Source: Theodoxus fluviatilis
Taxonomy: Eukaryota; Mollusca; Gastropoda; Cycloneritida; Neritidae
DNA: 53,217 nucleotides
NCBI GenBank assembly: GCA_034096865.1
Contig: JAWQFJ010002858.1
Location: 145,001-198,217 of the forward strand
Direction of reading: 5' to 3'
Shown: one piece after another, positions 11,839-24,475 of the stretch
Layout: each line of letters begins with the position of its first letter
How positions within the stretch are numbered: position 1 is the first letter of the stretch
The notes under the pieces: generated by a model
What the model was told of the DNA's origin: nothing
What the model saw: the letters and a program-made list of their open reading frames with translations, nothing else
Databases searched by the model: none
Made by a program: the position numbers and the translations under genes

Positions 11839-14800
11839 AACGTCACTGCCTGTACCAGCATGCACCTAGAGTCTTTCTACTAAGCAACGTCACTGCCTGT
11901 ACCAGCACGCACCTAGAGTCTTGCTACTTAGCAACGTCACTGCCTGTACCAGCACGCACCTAGAGTCTTGCTACTAAGCAACGTCACTGCCTGTACCAGC
12001 ACGCACCTAGAGTCTTGCTACTTAGCAACGTCACTGCCTGTACCAGCACGCACCTAGAGTCTTGCTACTTAGCAACGTCACTGCCTGTACCAGCACGCAC
12101 CTAGAGTCTTTCTACTTAGCAACGTCACTGCCTGTACCAGCACGCACCTAGAGTCTTGCTACTAAGCAACGTCACTGCCTGTACCAGCACGCACCTAGAG
12201 TCTTGCTACTTAGCAACGTCACTGCCTGTACCAGCACGCACCTAGAGTCTTTCTACTTAGCAACGTCACTGCCTGTACCAGCACGCACCTAGAGTCTTGC
12301 TACTAAGCAACGTCACTGCCTGTACCAGCACGCACCTAGAGTCTTGCTACTTAGCAACGTCACTGCCTGTACCAGCACGCACCTAGAGTCTTTCTACTTA
12401 GCAACGTCACTGCCTGTACCAGCACGCACCTAGAATCTTGCTACTTAGCAACGTCACTGCCTGTACCAGCACGCACCTAGAGTCTTGCTACTAAGCAACG
12501 TCACTGCCTGTACCAGCACGCACCTAGAGTCTTGCCTGTACCAGCACGCACCTAGAGTCTTGCTACTAAGCAACGTCACTGCCTGTACCAGCACGCACCT
12601 AGAGTCTTGCTACTAAGCAACGTCACTGCCTGTACCAGCACGCACCTAGAGTCTTGCCTGTACCAGCACGCACCTAGAGTCTTGCCTGTACCAGCACGCA
12701 CCTAGAGTCTTTCTACTTAGCAACGTCACTGCTTGTACCAGCACGCACCTAGAGTCTTTCTACTAAGCAACGTCACTGCCTGTACCAGCACGCACCTAGA
12801 GTCTTGCCTGTACCAGCACGCACCTAGAGTCTTGCCTGTACCAGCACGCACCTAGAGTCTTGCTACTTAGCAACGTCACTGCCTGTACCAGCACGCACCT
12901 AGAGTCTTTCTACTTAGCAACGTCACTGCCTGTACCAGCACGCACCTAGAGTCTTTCTACTAAGCAACGTCACTGCCTGTACCAGCACGCACCTAGAGTC
13001 TTTCTACTTAGCAACGTCACTGCCTGTACCAGCACGCACCTAGAGTCTTGCTACTTAGCAACGTCACTGCCTGTACCAGCACGCACCTAGAGTCTTTCTA
13101 CTTAGCAACGTCACTGCCTGTACCAGCACGCACCTAGAGTCTTTCTACTTAGCAACGTCACTGCTTGTACCAGCACGCACCTAGAGTCTTGCCTGTACCA
13201 GCACGCACCTAGAGTCTTGCCTGTACCAGCACGCACCTAGAATCTTGCCTGTACCAGCACGCACCTCGAGTCTTGCTACTTAGCAACGTCACTGCCTGTA
13301 CCAGCACGCACCTAGAGTCTTGCTACTAAGCAACGTCACTGCCTGTACCAGCACGCACCTAGAGTCTTGCTACTTAGCAACGTCACTGCCTGTACCAGCA
13401 CGCACCTAGAGTCTTTCTACTTAGCAACGTCACTGCCTGTACCAGCACGCACCTAGAGTCTTTCTACTTAGCAACGTCACTGCCTGTACCAGCACGCACC
13501 TAGAGTCTTTCTACTTAGCAACGTCACTGCTTGTACCAGCACGCACCTAGAGTCTTGCCTGTACCAGCACGCACCTAGAGTCTTGCTACTAAGCAACGTC
13601 ACTGCTTGTACCAGCACGCACCTAGAGTCTTGCCTGTACCAGCACGCACCTAGAGTCTTGCTACTTAGCAACGTCACTGCCTGTACCTGCACGCACCTAG
13701 AGTCTTTCTACTTAGCAACGTCACTGCCTGTACCAGCACGCACCTAGAGTCTTTCTACTTAGCAACGTCACTGCCTGTACCAGCACGCACCTAGAGTCTT
13801 TCTACTAAGCAACGTCACTGCCTGTACCAGCACGCACCTAGAGTCTTGCCTGTACCAGCACGCACCTAGAGTCTTGCCTGTACCAGCACGCACCTAGAGT
13901 CTTGCTACTAAGCAACGTCACTGCCTGTACCAGCACGCACCTAGAGTCTTTCTACTTAGCAACGTCACTGCCTGTACCAGCACGCACCTAGAGTCTTGCC
14001 TGTACCAGCTCGCACCTAGAGTCTTGCTACTAAGCAACGTCACTGCCTGTACCAGCACGCACCTAGAGTCTTTCTACTTAGCAACGTCATTGCCTGTACC
14101 AGCACGCACCTAGAGTCTTGCTACTAAGCAACGTCACTGCCTGTACCAGCACGCACCTAGAGTCTTGCCTGTACCAGCACGCACCTAGAGTCTTGCCTGT
14201 ACCAGCACGCACCTAGAGTCTTGCTACTAAGCAACGTCATTGCCTGTACCAGCACGCACCTAGAGTCTTGCTACTAGGCAACGTCACTGCCTGTACCAGC
14301 ACGCACCTAGAGTCTTTCTACTTAGCAACGTCATTGCCTGTACCAGCACGCACCTAGAGTCTTGCTACTAAGCAACGTCACTGCCTGTACCAGCACGCAC
14401 CTAGAGTCTTGCTACTAAGCAACGTCATTGCCTGTACCAGCACGCACCTAGAGTCTTGCCTGTACCAGCACGCACCTAGAGTCTTGCTACTAAGCAACGT
14501 CATTGCCTGTACCAGCACGCACCTAGAGTCTTTCTACTTAGCAACGTCACTGCCTGTACCAGCACGCACCTAGAGTCTTTCTACTTAGCAACGTCACTGC
14601 CTGTACCAGCACGCACCTAGAGTCTTGCTACTTAGCAACGTCACTGCCTGTACCAGCACGCACCTAGTCTTGCCTGTACCAGCACGCACCTAGAGTCTTG
14701 CTACTAAGCAACGTCACTGCCTGTACCAGCACGCACCTAGAGTCTTGCTACTAAGCAACGTCACTGCCTGTACCAGCACGCACCTAGAGTCTTGCTACTA

Positions 14801-17786
14801 AGCAACGTCACTGCCTGTACCAGCACGCACCTAGAGTCTTGCTACTAAGCAACGTCATTGCCTGTACCAGCATGCACCTAGAGTCTTGCTACTAAGCAAC
14901 GTCATTGCCTGTACCAGCACGCACCTAGAGTCTTGCTACTAAGCAACGTCATTGCCTGTACCAGCACGCACCTAGAGTCTTGCTACTAAGCAACGTCATT
15001 GCCTGTACCAGCACGCACCTAGAGTCTTGCTACTAAGCAACGTCATTGCCTGTACCAGCACGCACCTAGAGTCTTGCCTGTACCAGCACGCACCTAGAGT
15101 CTTGCTACTAAGCAACGTCATTGCCTGTACCAGCATGCACCTAGAGTCTTGCTACTAAGCAACGTCACTGCCTGTACCACCACGCACCTAGAGTCTTGCT
15201 ACTTAGCAACGTCACTGCCTGTACCAGCACGCACCTAGAGTCTTGCTACTAAGCAACGTCACTGCCTGTACCAGCACGCACCTAGAGTCTTGCTACTAAG
15301 CAACGTCACTGCCTGTACCAGCACGCACCTAGAGTCTTGCTACTAAGCAACGTCACTGCCTGTACCAGCACGCACCTAGAGTCTTGCTACTAAGCAACGT
15401 CACTGCCTGTACCAGCACGCACCTAGAGTCTTGCCTGTACCAGCACGCACCTAGAGTCTTGCTACTAAGCAACGTCACTGCCTGTACCAGCACGCACCTA
15501 GAGTCTTGCTACTAAGCAACGTCACTGCCTGTACCAGCACGCACCTAGAGTCTTGCTACTTAGCAACGTCACTGCCTGTACCAGCACGCACCTAGAGTCT
15601 TGCTACTAAGCAACGTCACTGCCTGTACCAGCACGCACCTAGAGTCTTGCTACTTAGCAACGTCACTGCCTGTACCAGCACGCACCTAGAGTCTTGCTAC
15701 TAAGCAACGTCACTGCCTGTACCAGCACGCACCTAGAGTCTTGCTACTAAGCAACGTCACTGCCTGTACCACCAGGCACCTAGAGTCTTGCCTGCACCAG
15801 CACGCACCTAGAGTCTTGCTACTAAGCAACGTCACTGCCTGTACCAAAACGCACCTAGAGTCTTGCTACTAAGCAACGTCACTGCCTGTACCAGCACGCA
15901 CCTAGAGTCTTGCTACTTAGCAACGTCACTGCCTGTACCAGCACGCACCTAGAGTCTTGCTACTAAGCAACGTCACTGCCTGTACCAGCACGCACCTAGA
16001 GTCTTGCTACTTAGCAACGTCACTGCCTGTACCAGCACGCACCTAGAGTCTTTCTACTAAGCAACGTCACTGCCTGTACCAGCACGCACCTAGAGTCTTG
16101 CTACTAAGCAACGTCACTGCCTGTACCAGCACGCACCTAGAGTCTTTCTACTAAGCAACGTCACTGCCTGTACCAGCACGCACCTAGAGTCTTGCTACTT
16201 AGCAACGTCACTGCCTGTACCAGCACGCACCTAGAGTCTTGCTACTAAGCAACGTCACTGCCTGTACCAGCACGCACCTAGAGTCTTGCTACTAAGCAAC
16301 GTCACTGCCTGTACCAGCACGCACCTAGAGTCTTGCTACTAAGCAACGTCACTGCCTGTACCAGCACGCACCTAGAGTCTTGCTACTAAGCAACGTCACT
16401 GCCTGTACCAGCACGCACCTAGAGTCTTGCTACTTAGCAACGTCACTGCCTGTACCAGCACGCACCTAGAGTCTTGCTACTAAGCAACGTCACTGCCTGT
16501 ACCAGCACGCACCTAGAGTCTTGCTACTTAGCAACGTCACTGCCTGTACCAGCACGCACCTAGAGTCTTGCTACTAAGCAACGTCACTGCCTGTACCAGC
16601 ACGCACCTAGAGTCTTGCTACTTAGCAACGTCACTGCCTGTACCAGCACGCACCTAGAGTCTTGCTACTAAGCAACGTCACTGCCTGTACCAGCACGCAC
16701 CTAGAGTCTTGCTACTTAGCAACGTCACTGCCTGTACCAGCACGCACCTAGAGTCTTGCTACTTAGCAACGTCACTGCCTGTACCAGCACGCACCTAGAG
16801 TCTTGCTACTAAGCAACGTCACTGCCTGTACCAGCACGCACCTAGAGTCTTGCTACTTAGCAACATCACTGCCTGTACCAGCACGCACCTAGAGTCTTGC
16901 TACTAAGCAATGTCACTGCCTGTACCAGCACGCACCTAGAGTCTTGCTACTTAGCAACGTCACTGCCTGTACCAGCACGCACCTAGAGTCTTGCTACTAA
17001 GCAACGTCACTGCCTGTACCAGCACGCACCTAGAGTCTTGCTACTTAGCAACGTCACTGCCTGTACCAGCACGCACCTAGAGTCTTTCTACTAAGCAACG
17101 TCACTGCCTGTACCAGCACGCACCTAGAGTCTTGCTACTAAGCAACGTCACTGCCTGTACCAGCACGCACCTAGAGTCTTTCTACTAAGCAACGTCACTG
17201 CCTGTACCAGCACGCACCTAGAGTCTTGCCTGTACCAGCACGCACCTAGAGTCTTGCTACTTAGCAACGTCACTGCCTGTACCAGCACGCACCTAGAGTC
17301 TTTCTACTAAGCAACGTCACTGCCTGTACCAGCACGCACCTAGAGTCTTGCTACTTAGCAACGTCACTGCCTGTACCAGCACGCACCTAGAGTCTTTCTA
17401 CTAAGCAACGTCACTGCCTGTACCAGCACGCACCTAGAGTCTTGCTACTAAGCAACGTCACTGCCTGTACCAGCACGCACCTAGAGTCTTGCTACTAAGC
17501 AACGTCACTGCCTGTACCAGCACGCACCTAGAGTCTTGCTACTAAGCAATGTCACTGCCTGTACCAGCACGCACCTAGAGTCTTGCTACTTAGCAACGTC
17601 ACTGCCTGTACCAGCACGCACCTAGAGTCTTGCTACTTAGCAACGTCACTGCCTGTACCAGCACGCACCTAGAGTCTTGCTACTTAGCAACGTCACTGCC
17701 TGTACCAGCACGCACCTAGAGTCTTGCTACTAAGCAACGTCACTGCCTGTACCAGCACGCACCTAGAGTCTTGCTACTTAGCAACG
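11839..17786. repeat. 5.9 kb minisatellite, 47-bp unit with a 28-bp deleted variant
   Basis: A near-perfect tandem array. The 47-bp unit contains aacgtcactgcctgtaccag, then cacgcacctagagtctt, then gctact(t/a)agc. A 28-bp unit lacks exactly the 19 bases between cttgc and ctgcc. I count about 21 short units by eye; with the total length this leaves about 114 full units. Recurrent single-base variants are cttgct/ctttct, cttagc/ctaagc and cactgcc/cattgcc. The unit length is not a multiple of three and the plus strand carries regular stops, so it is not coding. The first unit starts 28 bp after the right end of the MITE-like element. Confidence 0.98.
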
Positions 17787-18033
17787 ACTGGAATTCCATT
17801 TATGTCTCCTGACCGATCACACGTAGGCCATCAGACGGCACAAAACAACAAACCAACAGACACTGCCGCAGAGGCTCGCAAACCCTGCGACAATAGATCA
17901 GTTTAGATGCAAAGATCTTATAGGGGTGAACTCTACTTTTGTACGTCCTGCAGACTCATAAGATTCAGCACAATTTAATAGGAAAAAGTAACAGACACAT
18001 CCACAATTCAGTCCGGAAAAAAGATACAACCAA

Positions 18034-18910
18034 ACAAGAAGGGCAAAGCCCATACGACTCACATGCTTGACCTTGACCTTTATATGACCTTGACCTTCAG
18101 GTGACCTTCAAGGTCAAGGCCAAACAACTAAACCTACCAATGACATCATACACTAAGAAATGCTTTACACATTTTTCCTACCAAAATACATGTGACCTTG
18201 ACCCAAGGTCAAGGTCATCCAAGGTCATGCAACACAAAGCTCTTAATTCAAGACATAGGAAGCACAATGGTGCTTATTGGCACTTTCTACCATGAAATAT
18301 AGTCAATTTTAGTGGTTCACTACCACATTTTGGTCACATTTCATAAGGGTCAAAGTGACCTTGACCTTGATGATATGTGACCAAATGTGTCTCATGATGA
18401 AAGTATAACATGTGCCCCACATAATTATTAAGTTTGAAACAGTTATGTGCCATAGTTCAGGGTCAAGGTCACTTCAAAATATGTAAACATTCCAACTTTG
18501 AAGAGCTCCTGTGACCTTGACCTTGAAGCAAGGTCAACCAAACTGGTATCAATAGATAGGGCTTGCTTTGACCTATATACCACTTGTAGCTGAGGTCGCC
18601 ATTCTCAATAACGTGGGAGAAAATTGGGAAAATGTGAAAAATGACTGTTTTTGAGACCACATTTATGGCTCCTGTGACCTTGACCTTGAAGCAAGGTCAA
18701 GTCACTATGTATGTTTTTTGAGGCATTGTCATCATACACCATCATGCCACATTTGGTGTTGATAGACTTAATAGTCTCCGAGAAAAATCCAACGTTTAAG
18801 TTTTTTACGGACGGACGCCCGCCCGCCCGGACGGACGGACGGACGGACGGACGGACGGACGACACGGCTCAGTACATAGACTCACTTTTGCTTCGCATGT
18901 GAGTCAAAAA
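18034..18910 (+). mobile_element. Half-site-rich interspersed element, copy A
   Basis: A non-coding element from acaagaagggcaaagccc to gcatgtgagtcaaaaa. It has gactcacatgc at 18056-18066 and its inverse gcatgtgagtc at 18895-18905. Its 5' end can form the hairpin GGGC-aaa-GCCC; its 3' end can pair gactcac with gtgagtc. It carries many TGACCT/AGGTCA hexamers, often tandem (tgaccttgacctt). Just before the 3' end is a variable (GGAC)n run (about 18810-18861), longer here than in the other copies. It belongs to the subfamily with aaacctaccaatgacatca and the 3' half taccacttgtagc. Confidence 0.9.
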
Positions 18911-20943
18911 CAGCAAAAAAATGTCTCCATGACCGTGACCCTGACTGCAAAACCACACACAGAGCAGACATACAACTGGATTGCACGTCTGAGCACAGTT
19001 TACATTAAGCGAGTGCAATGATGTCAATTAACACATTCACATTCTTAGGTTCGCATGCTTGCCTCTGGCTTTACTCTTATCCATTCTGCAAGCTTGCTTG
19101 CCCATACACACGTTTTAGCCAGTATCAAAGTCAAAGCTTCCAGCAAAGCATTGCCCAGATTTTGAAATTAATCACAGTTCTCCACAACTGACACGACTGC
19201 CAGACTGTCACAAGTCTGAATGGAAGGCGAATCCACCGTGTTTTGCAAGCAACTACAACCCTTAGCCTTACGCATGTCTGAAACAGTAAAGAGTCCCCAA
19301 CCTTTTGGAAACAATTAAAACTCACCGTCCTTCAAAGCAGATGAGACCGCCAGGTTTCTGGAAGCAACTACAACTGCAAACCCTCAGACATTCATGGCAA
19401 AGAAGACTGACATATTCTTTTTAAGCAACTCAACCTTTCGCCATAAATGGCGGGCAAGAATGTAAGCATTTAGGAGTCAACCACAACAGCCCTCCAAACA
19501 AGGCAAGACCAAATAAACTCTATTGTCTTTCAAAACGGACGAGACTTCCAGGGTTTCTTGAAGCGACTACAAGCCACAGCCTTCCACAGCCGACGAGAAG
19601 ACCCGACTTCTAGGCCTGGCTCTGGCAGCCCCAATCTCCGCCAGAACGCCCAAATCAGGAAATCAATAGGGACCAACAGCTAACTGGCCATTGCAAGCCG
19701 CCAGGGGTATTAATCAATTAATGCCTCTTCACATGCTAATCTCTTCCGCAGGCGCCCAAGCGAGATCCATGGGAGATTTCGCGGGTCCGAGTGGGTAGGA
19801 ATTGAAGTCTGAACTTCACAGGAGAAGGGTGCGAGTTGAAACGGGTCAGGAATCGAGTAAAAAGTTTAGATAACATCTTGAAAGTCGGAGAAGAAGTGAG
19901 TGTGAGTCTTTCAAAAAGACTTCGTAGGCCGCGAAAGATCCCTTACTTCCGCTCTGCAAGCAACATGAGAGAGGTCACGAAAATTCCATACCCAGCACCA
20001 CGGCTCAGGGACCAAGGACTCGGCCTCAGGAATCCCCAGCTCAGGATTCGATGGAATCAGCCTGGCTCCTGTTTTTATGTCACGACCACAGCTTCTGTGC
20101 TAAGTCGCGTCTCCCTCGCGGTGTTCAAGAGGATCCACCATCAAAAGCTTCAAAGCAGGCGATAAGCATCCAAGAACTCGTGGTCAAAGAGGGCATTACT
20201 TACCTCAAGTCGCGTACAAGGCTTGAATAAAGCAGCTAAAAGCGGAGAATCACCAGCACCTTCCCTTCAGATTCTGTGATGAAAGCCTAAGAGTGGAACA
20301 ACACATGCGTTCTCTCATGAAAGGAATTCAGACTACATTAACTCCTGGACGAGAAAAAGAGAATACTTTGAAAGAAGAAGTTCCAGCAAAACCCTCTCAA
20401 CATACTTTGCAAATGATGAAAAATACTACCCCAAAAAAGGGTTTATCATGTAGACGGGGTAGGATCGCGGTCACATCTCAACAAAGCAATCGCGCTGTAG
20501 TGTGGATTTGATCCTTTTAATTAAATTGAAACGACGACGCTTTTTATGTGCCCTGCTTTCGTGAAAAACGAAATTGCAGCCAGAGTAACGATTACGTTTC
20601 CAATTCTTGGAATCGCGCCACAAGGGGTGAAGCCTGAGGAAGATCGATTCGCGACTGCAGGCTGCTCGTTAAGGAAATCTATCTCGTATCGGGGTTAACT
20701 TTTCGCCCCAAACCCCGCCCTTTCTTTCCACGGCCTGGCTACGAGTGGCGTAAAGAAGGCCAACACGAGGCACACACAGGCCGAGTTCAGCCACTGACCA
20801 CTCTGGCGGCGCGAGCAACCCCATAGAGCGACTGCCTACAAATATACTCTTGATGAAATCGTTACGGGGGACGATGGAGAGCCTGGAAATTGACTCGGAG
20901 GTAAATATCTCCGTCAGGGAGGAGCGACTTCTTTGCGAATCAG
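18911..20943. other. Unassigned stretch, no supported gene
   Basis: About 2 kb without a recognisable gene. Open frames at 19836-20165 and 20293-20511 resemble nothing known. From about 19.6 kb the sequence becomes richer in CpG, which could mark a promoter or a different base-composition block, but no core promoter is evident. Confidence 0.45.
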
Positions 20944-21240
20944 ACCGTCCTGACTTAGTGGTGAGCTCTGCATGACACCGTCCTGACTTAGTGGTGAGCT
21001 CTGCATGACACCGTCCTGACTTAGTGGTGAGCTCTGCATGACACCGTCCTGACTTAGTGGTGAGCTCTGCATGACACCGTCCTGACTTAGTGGTGAGCTC
21101 TGCATGACACCGTCCTGACTTAGTGGTGAGCTCTGCATGACACCGTCCTGACTTAGTGGTGAGCTCTGCATGACACCGTCCTGACTTAGTGGTGAGCTCT
21201 GCATGACACCGTCCTGACTTAGTGGTGAGCCCTGCATGCA
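20944..21240. repeat. 33-bp minisatellite, nine units
   Basis: Nine units of 33 bp (accgtcctgacttagtggtg then agctctgcatgac) fill exactly 297 bp, nearly identical; the last unit has c for t in agctct and a changed end. Because 33 is a multiple of three, minus-strand frames stay open. One frame (20669-21277) reads repeats of AELTTKSGRCH and another (20914-21300) reads SPLSQDGVMQS. No flanking domain is recognisable, so coding is not supported. Confidence 0.95.
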
Positions 21241-22038
21241 ATGTCGGTGTAAGGCGTGCGATGCATTGCATTTCCAAATTGTCTGCTCACTTCCGTGCAA
21301 AGGGAATCATAATGGTAGTGTAAATAAAACCCACTAAACACAAAACGCAAGCCAGTTTAAATGAAGAAATAAATTATCGCTGCCGCACTCGTTTGAGCAT
21401 CTGTCGAAAGTAACAGCACAAAGATTGAGGCAACAGAGCTATGAATGGAAGATTCGAGTCGCCCCGACCTGCAACTTCCCTGGCAGGAACTCGTAACTTC
21501 ACAAGCGCATTATCATTTGTCGTTTTCCATTAATTGAAATTTAGCAGATAACGTCCTTAAAACCTTCACAATGTGAAATTTTCCCACTGGTCAAAAACAA
21601 ACTAAGGTAGATGGATTCCAATTATGTCAACAACAAAAAAGAAACGAGTTCAGTGGGTCAAGTCCACTGTGGGTAATACTCGCCGTCTACCCATAAACTG
21701 CAGGCAATGGAACATGCCTATCAATTCTCTGTAGCAGATCATCTAAGGAGTCAGAAGGTCCACCTACCCACCCACCCCCACCCAACAATCCCCATCCCCA
21801 CTCCATCCCGGCCGTTTGAAGAAGCAGGAAATGAAAGGGTATGCTGTTCGGCAACGGAAGAGACCGGGAGGAGCCCCAAAGGAAAACTGATTAGGAGCTC
21901 CACACGTTGCGCAAAGAGGAGCCGCCTCCGTACCCGAAGCAATTCACAGCCCGCACGGTATAGGCGTTGGCCTTCACTCCGCCATTCCTCTCTCGCCATC
22001 GCCGTCCGCCAGGCAGCCAGGGCGAGAGCGCCCTCGGT
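21241..22038. other. Unassigned stretch, no supported gene
   Basis: No recognisable gene. Arg- and Ser-rich frames near 21707-22057 are attributable to GC-rich composition. Confidence 0.45.
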
Positions 22039-22666
22039 AAGGCCCGTCGCACACTAGGCGTCCATTTGTGACGCAAGCTGCTTGCGTCCTACGGCGCTTG
22101 GCCGCTAGATGTGAGCCGCTTGCGTCCTCATCTCGCACACTCGCAGCTTGACGCGAGCGGCACTTGCCATATTTGGAAAGTCTCGCGCAGAAACCGAGAC
22201 TGACCGAGAAAACCTGTATTGACGCGTTAGAATCATCGCGTCGCTCGACTGACACTGCAGTCTTTCTGTGCTGAGTTATGGGGGAACTGCAACTGCGTAA
22301 AATGATATCGTGTGATAATTATTTCTTCCAATGATGTCACTTGACAGGTGAGAGAGTAGACTCGATCTGTCAGAGTTGACCGCTCGCTTGTTGTTGTCAC
22401 CGTGACCTACTCAGCGTGTCACGGTTGTTGATGTCAATCGCGACCAGTACTCGACTGCTTCGCGTTCAGTTTTCGACCACTTCGAATACCTGTCGCAGGC
22501 TCTACTTAGGGTGACTGTGGTGCCGAGCCTGATATTTCTCTAGGCTGTCGATGTGTTATTTATAGTGTTAAGCAAGGTTTCTGCGTGTGTATTCGTCTGT
22601 GACGATCTCTGCTGTCCCGTTGTAAATAGGTGCCACTCGATCAAGCGATTGATCCGTGTGTGTGTT

Positions 22667-22760
<94 letters not shown>

Positions 22761-23738
22761 TTCCTGTGCTGTGTTGTCAAAAGCTACTCTTCTCATGATT
22801 TTTATTAAAAGCAGTTGAATGCTCTATGAAGAAATTATCAGAGCAGCGGTATTCAACATACGTTCCGTCACATGACCATAGCCACAATGATGATTGATAG
22901 TGCAAATATTTAACAACCAAGTAACTACGGTCAAAACAAAAATTGAATAGTACTGATTATTACCAAGTCATTTGTTCATTGCAGACGACAGCACTCATCA
23001 AATATTTGGAAGGGGTTACAAGTGAGCAACAAGCAAGCAGCAAATATGTAATTCAAGTAAATGTAACTTTTTGTAATGTAAGAGCTGTTTCTTCTCTTCT
23101 CTGAGGTAATAACAACAAAAAAGGTGACACGTGCACAATATCACTGCAATGTAGATTAGAAATTAACACTCCGACACGTTGGGAGCCGTGAAAATTCTAG
23201 GCTGCAATGCAGTGTGTGGATTACTTCTAATCATCTCAGTTCCGAGTTCAGTTTCTGCAGGACCTTCGACTTCGTAGAAAACTTTATCACCCCTTGTAAT
23301 GGCATCACTGTTTTTAACAGCTAAACTACGGAGATAAAAGATACATCAGCACTGCATCATTTGAATAACATGTTTAATCGAACGCTGACGAAAACTATGC
23401 CGAAATTTCAAACTTACCACTCCAGCCTTTCTTCATCTCCACCCCAATCCACAGGAGACTCTCCCGGGTCTTGTCACGATCATAATAACTTTTCATCCCG
23501 AGATTGTAGAGGTTTTCTTGCCTGCCCTTGCAAACAATCTGATTGGCCACGTCCAAGCGTCTAGGCGCTCGGAAATAGAGACGACCCTACTTCCAAGCGC
23601 CTGACGCTTGGACGCAAGCGGCTGGGCGCGCGCAGCCGAATCAGCCGGCGGCTACCCTCGCACACTGTACTGCGCGTTCAAAATACGCCAGCTGCTTGGC
23701 TGCTTGGCTGCTTGGACGCCTAGTGTGCGACGGGCCTT
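22039..23738. mobile_element. 1.7 kb element with inverted termini, no transposase
   Basis: The left end aaggcccgtcgcacactagg (then cgtcca, 22039-22064) is repeated as a perfect inverse at 23713-23738. Both sides are bordered by TA, a possible TA duplication. The two ends also carry many copies of a cttgcgtc/caagcg motif (22070-22160 and 23545-23635), probably subterminal repeats. The middle is AT-rich and contains a TG microsatellite. No transposase frame is visible, so it is non-autonomous. Superfamily unresolved. Confidence 0.75.
22660..22756. repeat. (TG)n microsatellite
   Basis: About 95 bases of almost pure TG inside the 1.7 kb inverted-terminus element. The Cys-Val and Thr-His open frames over it are artefacts. 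Confidence 0.97.
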
Positions 23739-24417
23739 AGGAGGCGTGGGGCGAGTAGGGGCCGCCGTTCCCAATCTCTATCTATTATCGAGACGGGAAC
23801 GTTTGAATAAGCGATGGCGAAATCGATGGAACGGCGACTGCCGCATCCTCTGGAATTGGCGAGCCTCTGATTTGTCCCTAGACTTCTCTGGAGATGAGGT
23901 TACACGCTCCGTCGGTCGAGGCAAGGACGTCAAGCCGCGCCTCACTCCCGGGATACTCTATGTGCACGACAAAAGCACCACTGTCGTGTCCAACCAAACG
24001 TCCGCGTTAGCGTAAACGCAGGCGTAGCACTTCTTCTGTCACTTCTCCGGCCGAAAAGGCAATGAATGTTTCTCGTTTCAGAATTGACCAATACAGCGCC
24101 CGAGTCGGAAGAGTAAACACGTCGACAATGGATGATAGAACGAGTTTTATTTGCAGTGCTGGTGATGAAGTACTCCCACGAAACTTGAAGATTTCGTGTG
24201 TTTTTTTTCCTCCAAATTTGGCAGTGAGCCGTTTTCACTTATCACTTTCTCAACACAAATTAAAGTCCATGTCTTTCCGAAACTTTAAGGTAAGAATTGG
24301 AAACATTTCATTGTGGTCTCTTGAAAATATGTCGCATTCTGTAGAACATGTGTACGCAAGAGGAAATCCTCCCCTACTGAATTATTCGCTCTTTTGTCCA
24401 TCTCTTGCCATATAACT

Positions 24418-24426
<9 letters not shown>
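23739..24426. other. Unassigned stretch, CpG-rich then AT-rich
   Basis: The first ~300 bases are CpG-rich and the rest AT-rich, as on the far side of the inverted-terminus element. I recognise no gene. Confidence 0.45.

Positions 24427-24472
<46 letters not shown>
24427..24472. repeat. (CT)n microsatellite
   Basis: A short CT run directly after a C9 run. Confidence 0.95.

Positions 24473-24475
<3 letters not shown>

Noticed and set aside
13477..13692. Minus-strand 71-codon frame inside the 47-bp minisatellite
   Set aside because: It arises from a mixture of 47- and 28-bp units that happens to avoid stops; neighbouring units break it.
11839..17786. CRISPR-like array (regular repeats of 28 and 47 bp)
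   Set aside because: There are no unique spacers; the whole 47-bp period is conserved and the 28-bp unit is only a deleted form. The setting is an animal genome.
21707..22057. 116-codon Arg/Ser/Ala-rich plus-strand frame
   Set aside because: It runs into the inverted terminus of a mobile element and its composition reflects local GC richness.
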